The notes under the pieces: generated by a model | Databases searched by the model: none | Told to the model about the DNA's origin: nothing | The model's input: the letters and a program-made list of their open reading frames with translations, nothing else | In this document: piece by piece, positions 24,336 through 34,489 of the stretch | How positions within the stretch are numbered: position 1 is the stretch's first letter | How the letters are laid out: each line of letters begins with the position of its first letter | Assembly: GCF_000797495.1 (NCBI RefSeq) | Contig: NZ_JTGN01000007.1 | Location: forward strand, 347,654 to 411,653 | From: Robinsoniella peoriensis | Lineage (GTDB): Bacteria; Bacillota; Clostridia; Lachnospirales; Lachnospiraceae | Reading direction: 5' to 3' | Length of the DNA stretch: 64,000 bases | Translations under genes and position numbers: made by a program

Positions 24336-26416
24336 AGACGATCGAAGTTTTAGATCAGCAGACAATCGATAAGATAGCGGCAGGAGAAGTGATTGAACGC
24401 CCTGCTTCCGTGGTAAAAGAGTTAGTGGAAAATGCCATTGATGCAGGCGCAAATGCAGTAACCGTTGAAATCCGGGATGGCGGTACTTCTCTGATCCGCA
24501 TTACGGATAACGGAGAAGGGATAGTTCAAGGTCAGGTTCCCCTGGCGTTTCTACGCCACGCTACCAGTAAAATCAAACGGGTAGAAGACTTGCTGGGGGT
24601 TACTTCCCTTGGATTTCGCGGAGAAGCGCTTTCCAGCATTGCTGCCGTCTGCCAGGTGGAATTAATTACGAAAACCGCAGGCAGTCTTACCGGTACCCGT
24701 TATATTATTGAAGGCGGGATCGAAAAATCCATAGAAGAAATCGGTGCTCCTGAGGGTACGACTTTCCTTGTGCGCAACATTTTCTTCAATACTCCCGCCA
24801 GAAAAAAGTTTTTAAAATCCAGTATGACAGAAGCAGGTTACATCAATGACCTGATGGAGCGTCTGGCATTATCCCATCCCAATGTTTCCTTTAAATTCAT
24901 TAGCAATAACCAGACGAAAATGCATACCTCCGGGAATGATAACCTGAAGGATATCATCTACAACGTCTATGGGCGTGACATCGCAAACCATCTCATCACC
25001 CTGGAGAATGCCAATGAACAGGTATCTCTGAAAGGCTATATCGGTAAACCGATTATTTCCAGAGGAAACCGCAATTACGAAAATTATTTTATAAACGGGC
25101 GTTATATTAAGAGCAGCATTATAGCCCGGGCAATCGAAGATGCCTATAAAACATTTATGATGCAGCATAAATATCCCTTTACCGCCATTCATTTTACCAT
25201 GGATGGAGACTTACTGGATATCAATGTACATCCCACAAAGATGGAGCTGCGATTTGCAGATAATGAAAAAATGTACCAGCTGGTTTATGACTCTGTTAAG
25301 CAGGGGCTGACTCAGAAAGAACTGATCCCGGAAGTTACCGTCAAAGAAGATAAAACAGAAAAAATAATAGAAGCAAAAGTTCTGCAATCCATTCCGGAGC
25401 CTTTTGAAAAGAAAAGACTGGAACAGATGCGTGAGAAAAGCAATTATCAGGCCTCGCCGGCAAAACCTTTTGCACCGAAATCAGATACTTCCCGATCTTT
25501 TGCAGAAAATGCACCAGTTCCGCCACGTAAGCCCGTATCCTCTGCATCATTCGTTACCCCTGCGTCGGCAAATACACCTGCCAGCCATTCAGAACGGAAT
25601 ATGCTTCCGGACGCTCAGGCTGATACATCTGTACAAACGGATGCAGCGGGAACTTTGCATAAAGCTTTGCATAAAGACGTTGCCGCAGACCTAAAGAAGA
25701 CTTCAGAATCGCTGGTAGAATCAGACCTGAAGAAAACAGCAGATTCAGATGCTGCTGCAGATCAGGCGGACCAGGCATTGATAAAATCTTCCCAGCAGCT
25801 GGACCTCTTTGAAGGAAAACTGCTTTCGAAGGAAAGTGTATCCGAGCACCGGATTATCGGACAGGTATTCGGTACTTACTGGCTGGTTGAATTCCAGGAA
25901 AAGCTTTATATCATTGATCAGCATGCGGCACATGAAAAAGTTTTATATGAAAGAACCATGAAGAATCTCAATGACCGCACTTATACTTCCCAGTATTTAA
26001 GCCCGCCCATTATTTTGACACTCAGTATGCAGGAAGAAGATCTGTTAAATCGTTACATGGATAACTTCACCCAAATCGGTTTTGAAATCGAACCATTTGG
26101 AGGCAAGGAATATTCCATTCGCGCTGTACCCGATAATTTATTCGGGATTACCCAGCAGGATCTGTTTATCGAGATGCTGGACAGTCTGGGTGAACAGACC
26201 GGGCGTATGAAAGCAGAAGTAATTAACGAAAAAATTGCGTCCATGTCCTGTAAAGCCGCTGTAAAAGGCAACCATAAAATGACTGCCATGGAAGCAGAAA
26301 ACCTGATTGCCGAACTTCTCACATTAGAGAATCCATACAACTGTCCTCATGGAAGACCTACGATTATTTCTATGACAAAGTATGAAATGGAAAAGAAATT
26401 CAAGCGTATTGTTTAA
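24332..26416 (+). CDS. mutL: DNA mismatch repair protein MutL
   Basis: 694 residues. The N-terminal GHKL ATPase has ELVENAIDAGA, ITDNGEGI and the FLRHATSKI and LGFRGEALSSIAAV loops. A long Ser/Ala/Lys-rich linker spans about residues 365-500. The C-terminal dimerisation domain contains the endonuclease metal motif DQHAAHEKVLYE (from D529), so this is a nicking MutL as expected for an organism without MutH. CGxP-like CPHGRP near the end fits the zinc site. Its leader is duplicated. Confidence 0.98.
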   Translation: MKTIEVLDQQTIDKIAAGEVIERPASVVKELVENAIDAGANAVTVEIRDGGTSLIRITDNGEGIVQGQVPLAFLRHATSKIKRVEDLLGVTSLGFRGEALSSIAAVCQVELITKTAGSLTGTRYIIEGGIEKSIEEIGAPEGTTFLVRNIFFNTPARKKFLKSSMTEAGYINDLMERLALSHPNVSFKFISNNQTKMHTSGNDNLKDIIYNVYGRDIANHLITLENANEQVSLKGYIGKPIISRGNRNYENYFINGRYIKSSIIARAIEDAYKTFMMQHKYPFTAIHFTMDGDLLDINVHPTKMELRFADNEKMYQLVYDSVKQGLTQKELIPEVTVKEDKTEKIIEAKVLQSIPEPFEKKRLEQMREKSNYQASPAKPFAPKSDTSRSFAENAPVPPRKPVSSASFVTPASANTPASHSERNMLPDAQADTSVQTDAAGTLHKALHKDVAADLKKTSESLVESDLKKTADSDAAADQADQALIKSSQQLDLFEGKLLSKESVSEHRIIGQVFGTYWLVEFQEKLYIIDQHAAHEKVLYERTMKNLNDRTYTSQYLSPPIILTLSMQEEDLLNRYMDNFTQIGFEIEPFGGKEYSIRAVPDNLFGITQQDLFIEMLDSLGEQTGRMKAEVINEKIASMSCKAAVKGNHKMTAMEAENLIAELLTLENPYNCPHGRPTIISMTKYEMEKKFKRIV

Positions 26417-26438
26417 TTTGAAGAAGGGAAAGGTTCCT

Positions 26439-27383
26439 ATGAAAAAACCACTCATTATATTAACCGGTCCCACAGCCGTTGGAAAAACCGAGCTATCCAT
26501 CGCCCTGGCGAAAGCAGTAAACGGCGAAATTATCTCTGCTGATTCAATGCAGGTATACCGTGGAATGGATATTGGCTCTGCAAAAATAAAGCCCCCGGAA
26601 ATGGATGGGATACCGCACTATCTTATAGATGAATTTGATCCGGACGAGGAATTCCATGTAGTGAAATTCCAGGAATATGCGAAAAAATATATGCAGAAAA
26701 TCTGGAACAAAGGAAAAATCCCGATTTTAACAGGCGGCACCGGTTTCTATATACAAGCTGTTTTATATGATATTGACTTTACGGAAACCACAGGCAACAT
26801 TGCTTACCGGCAGGAACTGGAAGAACTGGCATCCATAAAAGGAAGTGAATATCTGCATGAAAAACTGCGCATAGCAGACCCCAAATCAGCTTTTGAAATT
26901 CATCCAAACAATGTGAAGCGGGTAATTCGGGCACTGGAATTTTACCACGACACCGGTCAGCCCATCTCCGAACACAATGAGCAGGAGCGCCAGAAAGAAT
27001 CCCCTTATAATTTTGCATATTTTGTTTTAAATGATTTGCGGTCAAACCTGTATGATCGAATCAATATCAGAATAGACCGTATGCTGGAAGAAGGACTTTT
27101 AAAGGAAGTTGCGCAGTTAAAAGAAAAAGGTTATACCAAAGAAATGGTGTCCATGCAGGGACTTGGCTATAAAGAAATCCTGGATTATCTGGAAGGAAAC
27201 TGCACCCTGGAAGAAGCCGTTTATATCTTAAAACGGGATACCCGGCATTTTGCTAAGCGCCAGATTACCTGGTTTAAGAGGGAAAAAGATGTTATCTGGA
27301 TGGATAAAGACCATTTTGCTTATAATAATACGGAGATACTCCAAGCTATGCTGAGCATTTTGAAAGACAAAAAAATAATGTAA
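26439..27383 (+). CDS. miaA: tRNA dimethylallyltransferase MiaA
   Basis: 314 residues. P-loop ILTGPTAVGKTELSIALA, DSMQVYRGMDIGSAK (substrate binding) and the HYLIDEFDPDEEF and TGGTGFYIQA motifs. It adds dimethylallyl to A37 of tRNAs, giving the substrate of MiaB. I use ATG 26439, with GAAAGG upstream, rather than the in-frame codon at 26382 inside mutL, since the family begins at the P-loop. Confidence 0.97.
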   Translation: MKKPLIILTGPTAVGKTELSIALAKAVNGEIISADSMQVYRGMDIGSAKIKPPEMDGIPHYLIDEFDPDEEFHVVKFQEYAKKYMQKIWNKGKIPILTGGTGFYIQAVLYDIDFTETTGNIAYRQELEELASIKGSEYLHEKLRIADPKSAFEIHPNNVKRVIRALEFYHDTGQPISEHNEQERQKESPYNFAYFVLNDLRSNLYDRINIRIDRMLEEGLLKEVAQLKEKGYTKEMVSMQGLGYKEILDYLEGNCTLEEAVYILKRDTRHFAKRQITWFKREKDVIWMDKDHFAYNNTEILQAMLSILKDKKIM

Positions 27384-27389
27384 CACGTT

Positions 27390-27428
27390 CTATAGCGTGT
27401 CTGAAAATTGCTTTCTGACACGCTATAG
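27390..27428 (+). repeat. 12-bp perfect palindromic element after miaA
   Basis: CTATAGCGTGTC (27390-27401) pairs perfectly with GACACGCTATAG (27417-27428) over a 15-base loop. There is no T run after it, so it is not a typical terminator. Its GCGTGTCTGAAAATT core recurs at 19.98 and 57.96 kb. Confidence 0.6.
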
Positions 27429-27457
27429 GCTCTGACATATGCTTTTGAAAGGATATT

Positions 27458-28750
27458 ATGAATAATTACAAAATAGACGAGATGTATGAGACACTTGGGA
27501 TTAATAAAAAAGTGTTTGCATATGGAAAAGAGATCGAAAGCGGACTCAAAGACCGTTTTGAAAAAATAGATGAAACCGTAGAATTCAATCAGTTAAAAGT
27601 CATCCGCGCATTGCAGCAAAACCGTGTATGTGCAGAACATTTCACCTCCAGTACCGGTTATGGATACAACGATGCCGGTAGAGAAACGCTGGAAGCTGTT
27701 TATGCCAGTGTTTTTCATACGGAAGCTGCCCTTGTTCGCCCGCAGATAACCTGTGGCACACATGCTCTGGCAGTAGCACTTTCCGGAAATTTAAGACCAG
27801 GTGATGAACTTATTTCTATTTCCGGAAAACCTTATGACACATTAGAAGAAGTCATAGGTATCCGTCCTTCCAACGGTTCCCTTGCAGAATATGGGGTATC
27901 CTATAAACAGGTAGACCTTTTAGCAGACGGAAGTTTTGACTATGAAAAAATAAGGGAAACACTAAGTCCAAAGACAAAAATGATTGAGATCCAGCGTTCC
28001 AAAGGCTATCAGACCCGTCCAACACTGTCTGTTACAGCCATTGGCGAGGCAATTGCATTTGTGAAATCCATAAATCCGGATATCATCTGTATGGTAGATA
28101 ACTGTTATGGTGAATTTGTAGAATGCATAGAGCCTTCTGATGTAGGCGCAGATATGGTAGTCGGCTCCCTGATTAAAAATCCGGGCGGGGGACTGGCTCC
28201 CATCGGCGGATATATTGCAGGTACCGAGAAATGCATCGAAAACGCTTCTTACCGTCTGACCTCTCCGGGACTGGGAAGAGAAGTCGGCGCGACATTGGGC
28301 ATCATGCAGTCCTTTTACCAGGGTCTTTTCCTTGCCCCGACCGTAGTGGGCGGAGCACTGAAAGGCGCTGTTTTTGCTGCAAATATCTATGAGAAACTGG
28401 GATTTAAAGTAGTTCCAAACGGGCAGGAAAGCCGGCACGATATCATACAGGCAGTAGAATTTGGTTTCCCTGAAGGCGTCATTGCTTTTTGCGAAGGCAT
28501 TCAGGCTGCCGCACCGGTGGACAGTTATGTTACACCAGAACCCTGGGCAATGCCGGGATATGACAGCGATGTCATCATGGCTGCCGGTGCGTTCATTCAG
28601 GGTTCCTCCATTGAGTTGAGCGCAGATGGTCCTATTAAACCGCCTTACGCTGTTTATTTTCAGGGAGGGCTTACCTGGCAGCATGCGAAGCTGGGAATTT
28701 TAAAATCTCTGCAGCGGCTGATAGAAAAGGACTTAGTACAGCTTCCTTAA
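27458..28750 (+). CDS. PLP-dependent methionine gamma-lyase/aluminium-resistance-like protein (YnbB)
   Basis: 430 residues of fold-type I PLP enzyme. TSSTGYGYNDAGRETLEAVYA and RPQITCGTHALAVAL form the N-terminal cofactor region; MVDNCYGEFVE holds the Asp contacting the pyridine ring, and SLIKNPGGGLAPIGGYIAG carries the Schiff-base Lys. This family is annotated as methionine gamma-lyase-like or aluminium resistance; the physiological substrate is not established. It follows miaA in many Firmicutes, which supports identity but not function. Confidence 0.88.
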   Translation: MNNYKIDEMYETLGINKKVFAYGKEIESGLKDRFEKIDETVEFNQLKVIRALQQNRVCAEHFTSSTGYGYNDAGRETLEAVYASVFHTEAALVRPQITCGTHALAVALSGNLRPGDELISISGKPYDTLEEVIGIRPSNGSLAEYGVSYKQVDLLADGSFDYEKIRETLSPKTKMIEIQRSKGYQTRPTLSVTAIGEAIAFVKSINPDIICMVDNCYGEFVECIEPSDVGADMVVGSLIKNPGGGLAPIGGYIAGTEKCIENASYRLTSPGLGREVGATLGIMQSFYQGLFLAPTVVGGALKGAVFAANIYEKLGFKVVPNGQESRHDIIQAVEFGFPEGVIAFCEGIQAAAPVDSYVTPEPWAMPGYDSDVIMAAGAFIQGSSIELSADGPIKPPYAVYFQGGLTWQHAKLGILKSLQRLIEKDLVQLP

Positions 28751-28771
28751 CCGGAAGATAAGGAGTGTATT

Positions 28772-29992
28772 ATGAAAAATGTTTTCGTCATCGGAGCAGG
28801 TGCTTCCGGTCTGCTCGCTGCAATTACAGCCGCCAGAAACGGGGCCGCCGTCACCATATTGGAAGGCATGGAAAAGCCAGGTAAAAAGCTTCTTACAACC
28901 GGCAACGGTAAATGCAATATCACCAATACTGCCATGTCCGATCCAAATGTCTTCCGATCCAGTGACCCGGAATTTGTAAAACAGATTCTGGAGCAATTTG
29001 GCGTATCGGATACACTGGCGTTTTTTGAAGACCTGGGACTGCTGCTCAAAGACCGCAGCGGCTATATTTATCCTTACGTGGAACAGGCATCGGCTGTTTT
29101 AGACCTGCTTTTAATGGAAGTAAAAAGGCTTTCCATAAAGCTGAAATGTATGGAAAAAGTAAAACAGCTTTATCATGCACAGGGAAAATGGCAGATCCAA
29201 ACAGCCAGCTGGACATATACGGCAGATGCTGTGATCTTAAGCACCGGGTCAAAGGCTGCCCCCGTTACCGGATCAGATGGCAGCGGCTATGAACTGGCTG
29301 AGAGCGTGGGACACCGGATTATTCAACCTCTTCCTGCACTTGTGCCATTAAAAGCAAAAGGAGACTGGTTTAAAAGCCTTGCCGGGGTACGCAGTCATGC
29401 CCGGCTGACACTTTATGCAGATCAGAACTGCATTTTGACTGAGACAGGTGAATTACAGTGGACAGATTACGGCATTTCAGGAATTGTGGTATTCCAGCTT
29501 AGCCGTTATGCAGTCCGGGCTTTACAGCACAATAAACATGTCATGGTAAGTGTGGATCTGATGCCTGATATTCAAACAGAAGATCTGGTAAAAATAATGC
29601 AGAACCGATGCCTTCATTATCCCAAACGGTCGGCAGAAGAGATTCTGACTGGTCTTTTAAATAAGAAAATAATTACGGTAATACTGAAAAAAGCCAAAAT
29701 CAAAAATACGAAGCCGGCATCTTCCGTATCTCCCAAAGAAATAAAAGAACTTACTGACTGTATTAAAAACAGTTTGGTGCAAATCAGCGGTTTCCGTGAT
29801 TTTTCCCAGGCTCAGGTGTGTTCCGGCGGTGTTCCTACAAAGGAAGTACAAAATATAACCCTGGAATCCAGAATCGCCCCAGGGCTTTTCCTTACGGGAG
29901 AAATTCTGGATGTTGACGGAGCCTGCGGCGGCTATAATCTGCAATGGGCATGGTCCAGCGGTTATGCAGCCGGATTTCACAGTGCCATATAA
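28772..29992 (+). CDS. HI0933-family FAD-dependent flavoprotein (YhiN/BaiN-type)
   Basis: 406 residues. FAD Rossmann motif VFVIGAGASGLLAAITAARNG; LLTTGNGKCNITN, a signature of the family; a second dinucleotide-binding region and the closing GLFLTGEILDVDGACGGYNLQWAWSSG. Family members are NAD(P)/FAD oxidoreductases of undefined substrate; BaiN in bile-acid-converting clostridia is one member. Nothing here points to bile acid metabolism, so the function is left open. Follows the PLP gene by 21 bases. Confidence 0.88.
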   Translation: MKNVFVIGAGASGLLAAITAARNGAAVTILEGMEKPGKKLLTTGNGKCNITNTAMSDPNVFRSSDPEFVKQILEQFGVSDTLAFFEDLGLLLKDRSGYIYPYVEQASAVLDLLLMEVKRLSIKLKCMEKVKQLYHAQGKWQIQTASWTYTADAVILSTGSKAAPVTGSDGSGYELAESVGHRIIQPLPALVPLKAKGDWFKSLAGVRSHARLTLYADQNCILTETGELQWTDYGISGIVVFQLSRYAVRALQHNKHVMVSVDLMPDIQTEDLVKIMQNRCLHYPKRSAEEILTGLLNKKIITVILKKAKIKNTKPASSVSPKEIKELTDCIKNSLVQISGFRDFSQAQVCSGGVPTKEVQNITLESRIAPGLFLTGEILDVDGACGGYNLQWAWSSGYAAGFHSAI

Positions 29993-30033
29993 AATAGACA
30001 GAATAAAATGAGATAAAAAAGAGGAGGATATGA

Positions 30034-31623
30034 ATGATTAGGATTCCCCAGATAAAATTACAGCCGGAACATTCCAGTGAAGACTTGACAAGGGCAATCT
30101 GCAAAGAGCTGAAAATAAAGGAAACAGAACTAAAAAGTTTCCATATTATAAAACGTTCCATAGATGCACGCAAAAAGCCGGATATCAAATACAGCTATAC
30201 CATCGATGCGGAGGTTGAAAAAGAGCATTTGATATTAAAAAAATGCAAAAACAGCCAAATCGTAAAATCCACGCCGGTTTCTTATCAAATACCGCCTTGT
30301 GGAGAAGAAGCATTAAAAAACCGTCCGGTTATTGTAGGAATGGGACCTGCCGGATTGTTCTGCGGCCTGCTTCTCGCAAAATGCGGTTACCGTCCATTGA
30401 TACTGGAACGGGGCGAAGACGTAGATGCACGCCAGGAGACAGTGGAACGCTTCTGGAAAGGAAATCCCCTGAATCTATCCTCCAATGTCCAGTTCGGAGA
30501 GGGCGGAGCAGGAACTTTTTCTGATGGAAAACTAAACACCATGGTAAAAGATCCCAAAGGCCGCGGCCGTTATGTACTGGAAACATTTGTGGACGCCGGT
30601 GCGGACAGTTCTATTTTATACCTGAATAAGCCCCATATCGGTACGGATGTCCTTCGCAGCGTAGTAAAAAATATGCGAACAGAAATACAGCGTCTGGGCG
30701 GAGAAGTACGATTTAAAAGCCAGATGACAGATCTTCAGATCCGGGACGGGAAACTTGAAAGTATCTGTATCAATGACAGTGAAATCTTAAAAACGGAAAT
30801 TGTGGTTCTGGCAACCGGTCACAGCGCCAGAGATACTTTTACCATGCTTTCAAGGAAACCGCTTGCTATGTCGCCAAAATCTTTTGCTGTAGGGCTTCGT
30901 ATCGAACATCCACAGAGTATGATAAACGAATCCCAATATGCAAGAACCGAACTGAAAACGCTGCCTGCGGCTGATTATAAGCTTACGAAAAAACTGGATA
31001 ACGGCAGAGGTGTATATTCCTTCTGTATGTGCCCGGGTGGCTATGTGGTAAATGCCTCTTCTGAAAACAACATGACTGCAGTAAACGGTATGAGTTATCA
31101 GAAACGAGACGGTAAGAATGCCAACAGCGCCATCGTCGTAACGATCACACCGGAAGATTACGGTGCGACAGATCCATTGAGCGGTGCCAGATTTCAGCAG
31201 AGTCTGGAACAGAAAGCTTATCAGCTGTGTAATGGCAAAGTTCCGGTACAGCTGTTTGAGGATTTTGTAAAACATCGCAGCAGCAGCGGGCTTGGAGATT
31301 TTGCTCCCGCAATAAAAGGTGCATATGACTTTGGGAATTTAAGAGAATGTCTGCCAAAATTCCTGGGCGACTCAATCGAACAGGGTATTCTGGGCTTTGA
31401 CCATATGATCCGGGGTTTTGCAAGAAAAGATGCCATTCTTTCCGGAATCGAGAGCAGGACGTCATCTCCTTTGCGTATTACAAGAGATGATTTCTTTGAA
31501 AGTACCATAGGCGGTTTGTATCCCTGCGGGGAGGGTGCCGGCTATGCAGGAGGGATCACCAGTGCGGCAATGGACGGCTTAAAAGTAGCGGAAGCTATTA
31601 TCAAAAAATTCCATTCTTTTTAA
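30034..31623 (+). CDS. FAD-dependent dehydrogenase (COG2509-like)
   Basis: 529 residues. An N-terminal about 85-residue alpha/beta domain precedes the FAD motif PVIVGMGPAGLFCGLLLAKCG. NVQFGEGGAGTFSDGKLNT is diagnostic of the family, as is the C-terminal GLYPCGEGAGYAGGITSAAMDGLKVAEAI. The substrate is unknown. GAGGAGG lies before ATG 30034. With the preceding gene it makes a pair of uncharacterised flavoproteins. Confidence 0.85.
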   Translation: MIRIPQIKLQPEHSSEDLTRAICKELKIKETELKSFHIIKRSIDARKKPDIKYSYTIDAEVEKEHLILKKCKNSQIVKSTPVSYQIPPCGEEALKNRPVIVGMGPAGLFCGLLLAKCGYRPLILERGEDVDARQETVERFWKGNPLNLSSNVQFGEGGAGTFSDGKLNTMVKDPKGRGRYVLETFVDAGADSSILYLNKPHIGTDVLRSVVKNMRTEIQRLGGEVRFKSQMTDLQIRDGKLESICINDSEILKTEIVVLATGHSARDTFTMLSRKPLAMSPKSFAVGLRIEHPQSMINESQYARTELKTLPAADYKLTKKLDNGRGVYSFCMCPGGYVVNASSENNMTAVNGMSYQKRDGKNANSAIVVTITPEDYGATDPLSGARFQQSLEQKAYQLCNGKVPVQLFEDFVKHRSSSGLGDFAPAIKGAYDFGNLRECLPKFLGDSIEQGILGFDHMIRGFARKDAILSGIESRTSSPLRITRDDFFESTIGGLYPCGEGAGYAGGITSAAMDGLKVAEAIIKKFHSF

Positions 31624-31708
31624 GACATCACAAAATTTTAAGATTAATAAGTGTGTACTTTGTCATAAATCTATGATAAAATGATGATTATTTATAGTCT
31701 TGTTTTGA

Positions 31709-31752
31709 CAGGATAAATCCTGATTCAAGGCTTCCTGCCGGGAGAGCTTGAA
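31709..31752 (+). promoter_or_regulatory. possible small structured leader of radC
   Basis: CAGGAT-AA-ATCCTG (31709-31722) and TTCAAG (31724-31729) with CTTGAA (31747-31752), the latter with inner TCC/GGA, are two adjacent inverted repeats just before the radC RBS. Significance is uncertain. Confidence 0.25.
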
Positions 31753-31762
31753 AGGGAATACT

Positions 31763-32458
31763 ATGAATGAAGCAATTACAATGAAAGAATTACCTACAGA
31801 TGACAGGCCTTATGAAAAATGCCTTGCGATGGGAGCACAGGTGCTGTCAGACGCTGAACTTCTGGCTGTTATCTTAAGGACCGGATCCCAGGGGATTCAG
31901 GCACTGGAACTGGCACAGGAGGTTTTGCAATGTTCAAAAGTAGAACATAACCTTTTGGGTCTCCATCACTTAAGTATTTCCGACCTTATGAAAATGAAGG
32001 GAATCGGAAAAGTAAAAGCCATACAGATCAAGTGCATTGTGGAATTGTCCAGAAGAATTGCAAAATCTTCTGCAAAGGGCAGCCTATGTTTTACAAAACC
32101 GGAAACAATTGCAGACTATTATATGGAAGATTTCCGTCACTGTACCCAGGAACAGATGCTTTTATTAATGCTGAATACCAAAAGCAGGCTCCTGTGTGAC
32201 CATATAATTTCAAAGGGTACGGTAAACGGAGCACTGATTACGCCCCGGGAAATTTATCTGGAAGCGCTACATCATCATGCGGTATTTATTATCCTTGTGC
32301 ATAATCACCCAAGCGGTGATCCCTCTCCAAGCAGAGAGGATATCCTTTTAACCAAGCGGATCCGGGATGCAGGTCTTATGATTGGCATTGAACTGCTGGA
32401 TCATATTATTATTGGTGATAAAAAGTATTTAAGCTTCAAAGAACGAGGACTTTTGTAA
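31763..32458 (+). CDS. radC: RadC family JAB1/MPN-domain protein
   Basis: 231 residues. An N-terminal HhH-like part (DAELLAVILRTGSQG; MKMKGIGKVKAIQIKC) precedes the JAMM metalloprotease-type motif HNHPSGDPSPSREDI. Despite the name no repair role is firmly established. ATG 31763 lies after AAAGGGA. It precedes mreB, a common arrangement in Firmicutes. Confidence 0.95.
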   Translation: MNEAITMKELPTDDRPYEKCLAMGAQVLSDAELLAVILRTGSQGIQALELAQEVLQCSKVEHNLLGLHHLSISDLMKMKGIGKVKAIQIKCIVELSRRIAKSSAKGSLCFTKPETIADYYMEDFRHCTQEQMLLLMLNTKSRLLCDHIISKGTVNGALITPREIYLEALHHHAVFIILVHNHPSGDPSPSREDILLTKRIRDAGLMIGIELLDHIIIGDKKYLSFKERGLL

Positions 32459-32479
32459 CTATGAGGGAGAGAAGAAGCC

Positions 32480-33490
32480 ATGTTATTAGGAATTGACCTT
32501 GGCACAGACACGATAAAAATATGTGATAAAAATAATAAAATAATGATTGCAGAAAAAAATATGATTGCAATCCGGGACGAGCTCCAGGTTATCGGCATCG
32601 GAGACGAAGCATACGAAATGTATGAAAAGACGCCTGTGAATGTACAGGCCGCCTGTCCTATGATGCATGGTGCAATTGCTGATGCCAAAAATATGGAACT
32701 GCTTCTCGTGGGACTTCTGCGGCGGTGTTCTTCCCTTTTACCAGTTCATCCAACGATTTATATTGCCGTTCCAAGTGACATTTCCGCAGTGGAAAAGCGG
32801 GCATATTACAATGTGTTAAGCGGTAATATTAAAGCGAAAAAAATCTGTCTGGTTGATAAAGGAGTCGCTGATGCCATAGGCATTGGACTTCCCATCGATG
32901 TACCAATTGGAAACATGGTAGTAAATATCGGAGCCGGTACCACTGATATCTCCGTATTAACCGGCGGGCAGATACTGCTCAGTAAAATGCTCCAGTATGG
33001 AGGCCGGAAGTTAGATGAAGATATCTGTACCATGGTACGGCGTATGTTTCAGCTGAACATTGGTATGCGGACGGCAGATAAACTGAAAAATGCCCTGGCT
33101 TACATCATTGATGGGCCGGCTGCTTCCCTTGAAGTATATGGTATCAGTACGGTGTCCGGATTGCCTAAAAGCGCTGTGATACCGTCTCTTTCTGTAAGTG
33201 TCTGTATCATGGAAACCATCGACAGCATTATCCAGAACATAAAAAGTACACTGAACCGCATACCACCGCAGTTTCTGGCAGATATCCGGAAAAACGGCAT
33301 TTATCTAAGCGGCGGTGTCTCCGGGATACCGAACCTGGCGGAATATATGAGAAGAGAACTGGAAGTTCCCGTATATCTTGTCAGAGAACCTGTTACCAGT
33401 ACACTTCGCGGACTTCTTGCTATCATGAATCATAAAGAATTAGAAACGTGTACTTATTCATTAAAAGATCTAACAGGAAATACCATATAA
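32480..33490 (+). CDS. mreB: MreB/Mbl-family rod-shape actin homologue
   Basis: 336 residues of actin fold: phosphate 1 loop LGIDLGTDTIKI, phosphate 2 NMVVNIGAGTTDISVLTGG, connect and adenosine motifs (GIYLSGGVSGIPNLAEYM). It polymerises under the membrane and positions elongation-phase cell wall synthesis, with MreC, MreD, PBP2 and RodA, all encoded just downstream. AGGGAGAG precedes the ATG. Confidence 0.93.
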   Translation: MLLGIDLGTDTIKICDKNNKIMIAEKNMIAIRDELQVIGIGDEAYEMYEKTPVNVQAACPMMHGAIADAKNMELLLVGLLRRCSSLLPVHPTIYIAVPSDISAVEKRAYYNVLSGNIKAKKICLVDKGVADAIGIGLPIDVPIGNMVVNIGAGTTDISVLTGGQILLSKMLQYGGRKLDEDICTMVRRMFQLNIGMRTADKLKNALAYIIDGPAASLEVYGISTVSGLPKSAVIPSLSVSVCIMETIDSIIQNIKSTLNRIPPQFLADIRKNGIYLSGGVSGIPNLAEYMRRELEVPVYLVREPVTSTLRGLLAIMNHKELETCTYSLKDLTGNTI

Positions 33491-33502
33491 AGAGGAATCG
33501 TT

Positions 33503-34468
33503 ATGAAGAAAAAGAATTCGATAAAAAGCAAAGCAATTTTACTGATCATTTCAGCTGTATGCGGTGTTATGATTGTACTGTCTTTCACAGTAGATATGAG
33601 CAGCGGACCGCTGAAGCAGGTTGGCGAATTTGTAATTACCCCCCTGCAAAGCGGTATTAACCAGGTTGGAACCTGGATCGCTGGAAAAGGGGATTATTTC
33701 CAGAATTCTGCAGATCTGGTTACTGAAAATAAATCCCTGCAGAAAAAAGTGGATGATCTGACGATTGAAAATACCCGTCTTATTCAGGATCAGGAAGAAT
33801 TAAACCGTCTTAGAGATCTCTACGAACTGGATCATCAGTATGAAGACTACGAAAAAGTCGGCGCCAGAGTAATCGCAAAACAAAGCGGAAACTGGTTCCA
33901 TATGTTTACTATCGACAAGGGCAGCAATGACGGATTTGCAGTAGATATGAATGTCCTGGCAGGCGGAGGCCTTGCCGGAATCATTACTGAAGTCGGGCCG
34001 AACTGGTCTACAGTCCGTTCCATTATAGACGATTACAGCAATGTAGGCGCTATGGTTTCCCCAACGAATGAACAATGTATTATTGCCGGTGATCTCAGGT
34101 TAATCGATGAAGATAAGGTAAACCTGATTAAATTAACGGATACTGACAATAAAGTAAGTGTTGGAGATAAAGTAGTTACTTCCAATGTCAGCAGTAAATT
34201 TTTGCCTGGCATATTGATTGGTTACATCAGCGAGATAAATGACGATTCTAACCACCTGACAAAATCCGGATATATTTCTCCGGCTGTTGATTTTAGAGAT
34301 ATCCAGGAAGTACTGGTAATCAAATCTTTAAAACAGCAGATCGAAACTAAAGAGACGGAACCAAAGCAGACGGAAGCCAAAGGTCTGGACGAAACCGGTG
34401 ATACCGAAAGTGAAACATCATCTGAGACGGAATCACAGTCAACGGAAGCACCTAAGTCCGTTGAGTAA
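33503..34468 (+). CDS. mreC: rod shape-determining protein MreC
   Basis: 321 residues. One N-terminal transmembrane segment (AILLIISAVCGVMIVLSFTV), a coiled coil (LVTENKSLQKKVDDLTIENTRLIQDQEELNRLRDLYEL, seen in parts) and a periplasmic-type beta domain (VIAKQSGNWFHMFTIDKGSNDGF). The tail is Glu/Thr/Ser rich. MreC links MreB filaments to the external synthases. It is the standard second gene of the mre operon. Confidence 0.95.
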   Translation: MKKKNSIKSKAILLIISAVCGVMIVLSFTVDMSSGPLKQVGEFVITPLQSGINQVGTWIAGKGDYFQNSADLVTENKSLQKKVDDLTIENTRLIQDQEELNRLRDLYELDHQYEDYEKVGARVIAKQSGNWFHMFTIDKGSNDGFAVDMNVLAGGGLAGIITEVGPNWSTVRSIIDDYSNVGAMVSPTNEQCIIAGDLRLIDEDKVNLIKLTDTDNKVSVGDKVVTSNVSSKFLPGILIGYISEINDDSNHLTKSGYISPAVDFRDIQEVLVIKSLKQQIETKETEPKQTEAKGLDETGDTESETSSETESQSTEAPKSVE

Positions 34469-34489
34469 CATACAGATAGGAGATAAGAT

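Noticed and set aside
27962..28684. 240-codon open frame on the minus strand inside the PLP-enzyme gene
   Set aside because: It is antisense to a clearly conserved gene, has no RBS and no recognisable domain.
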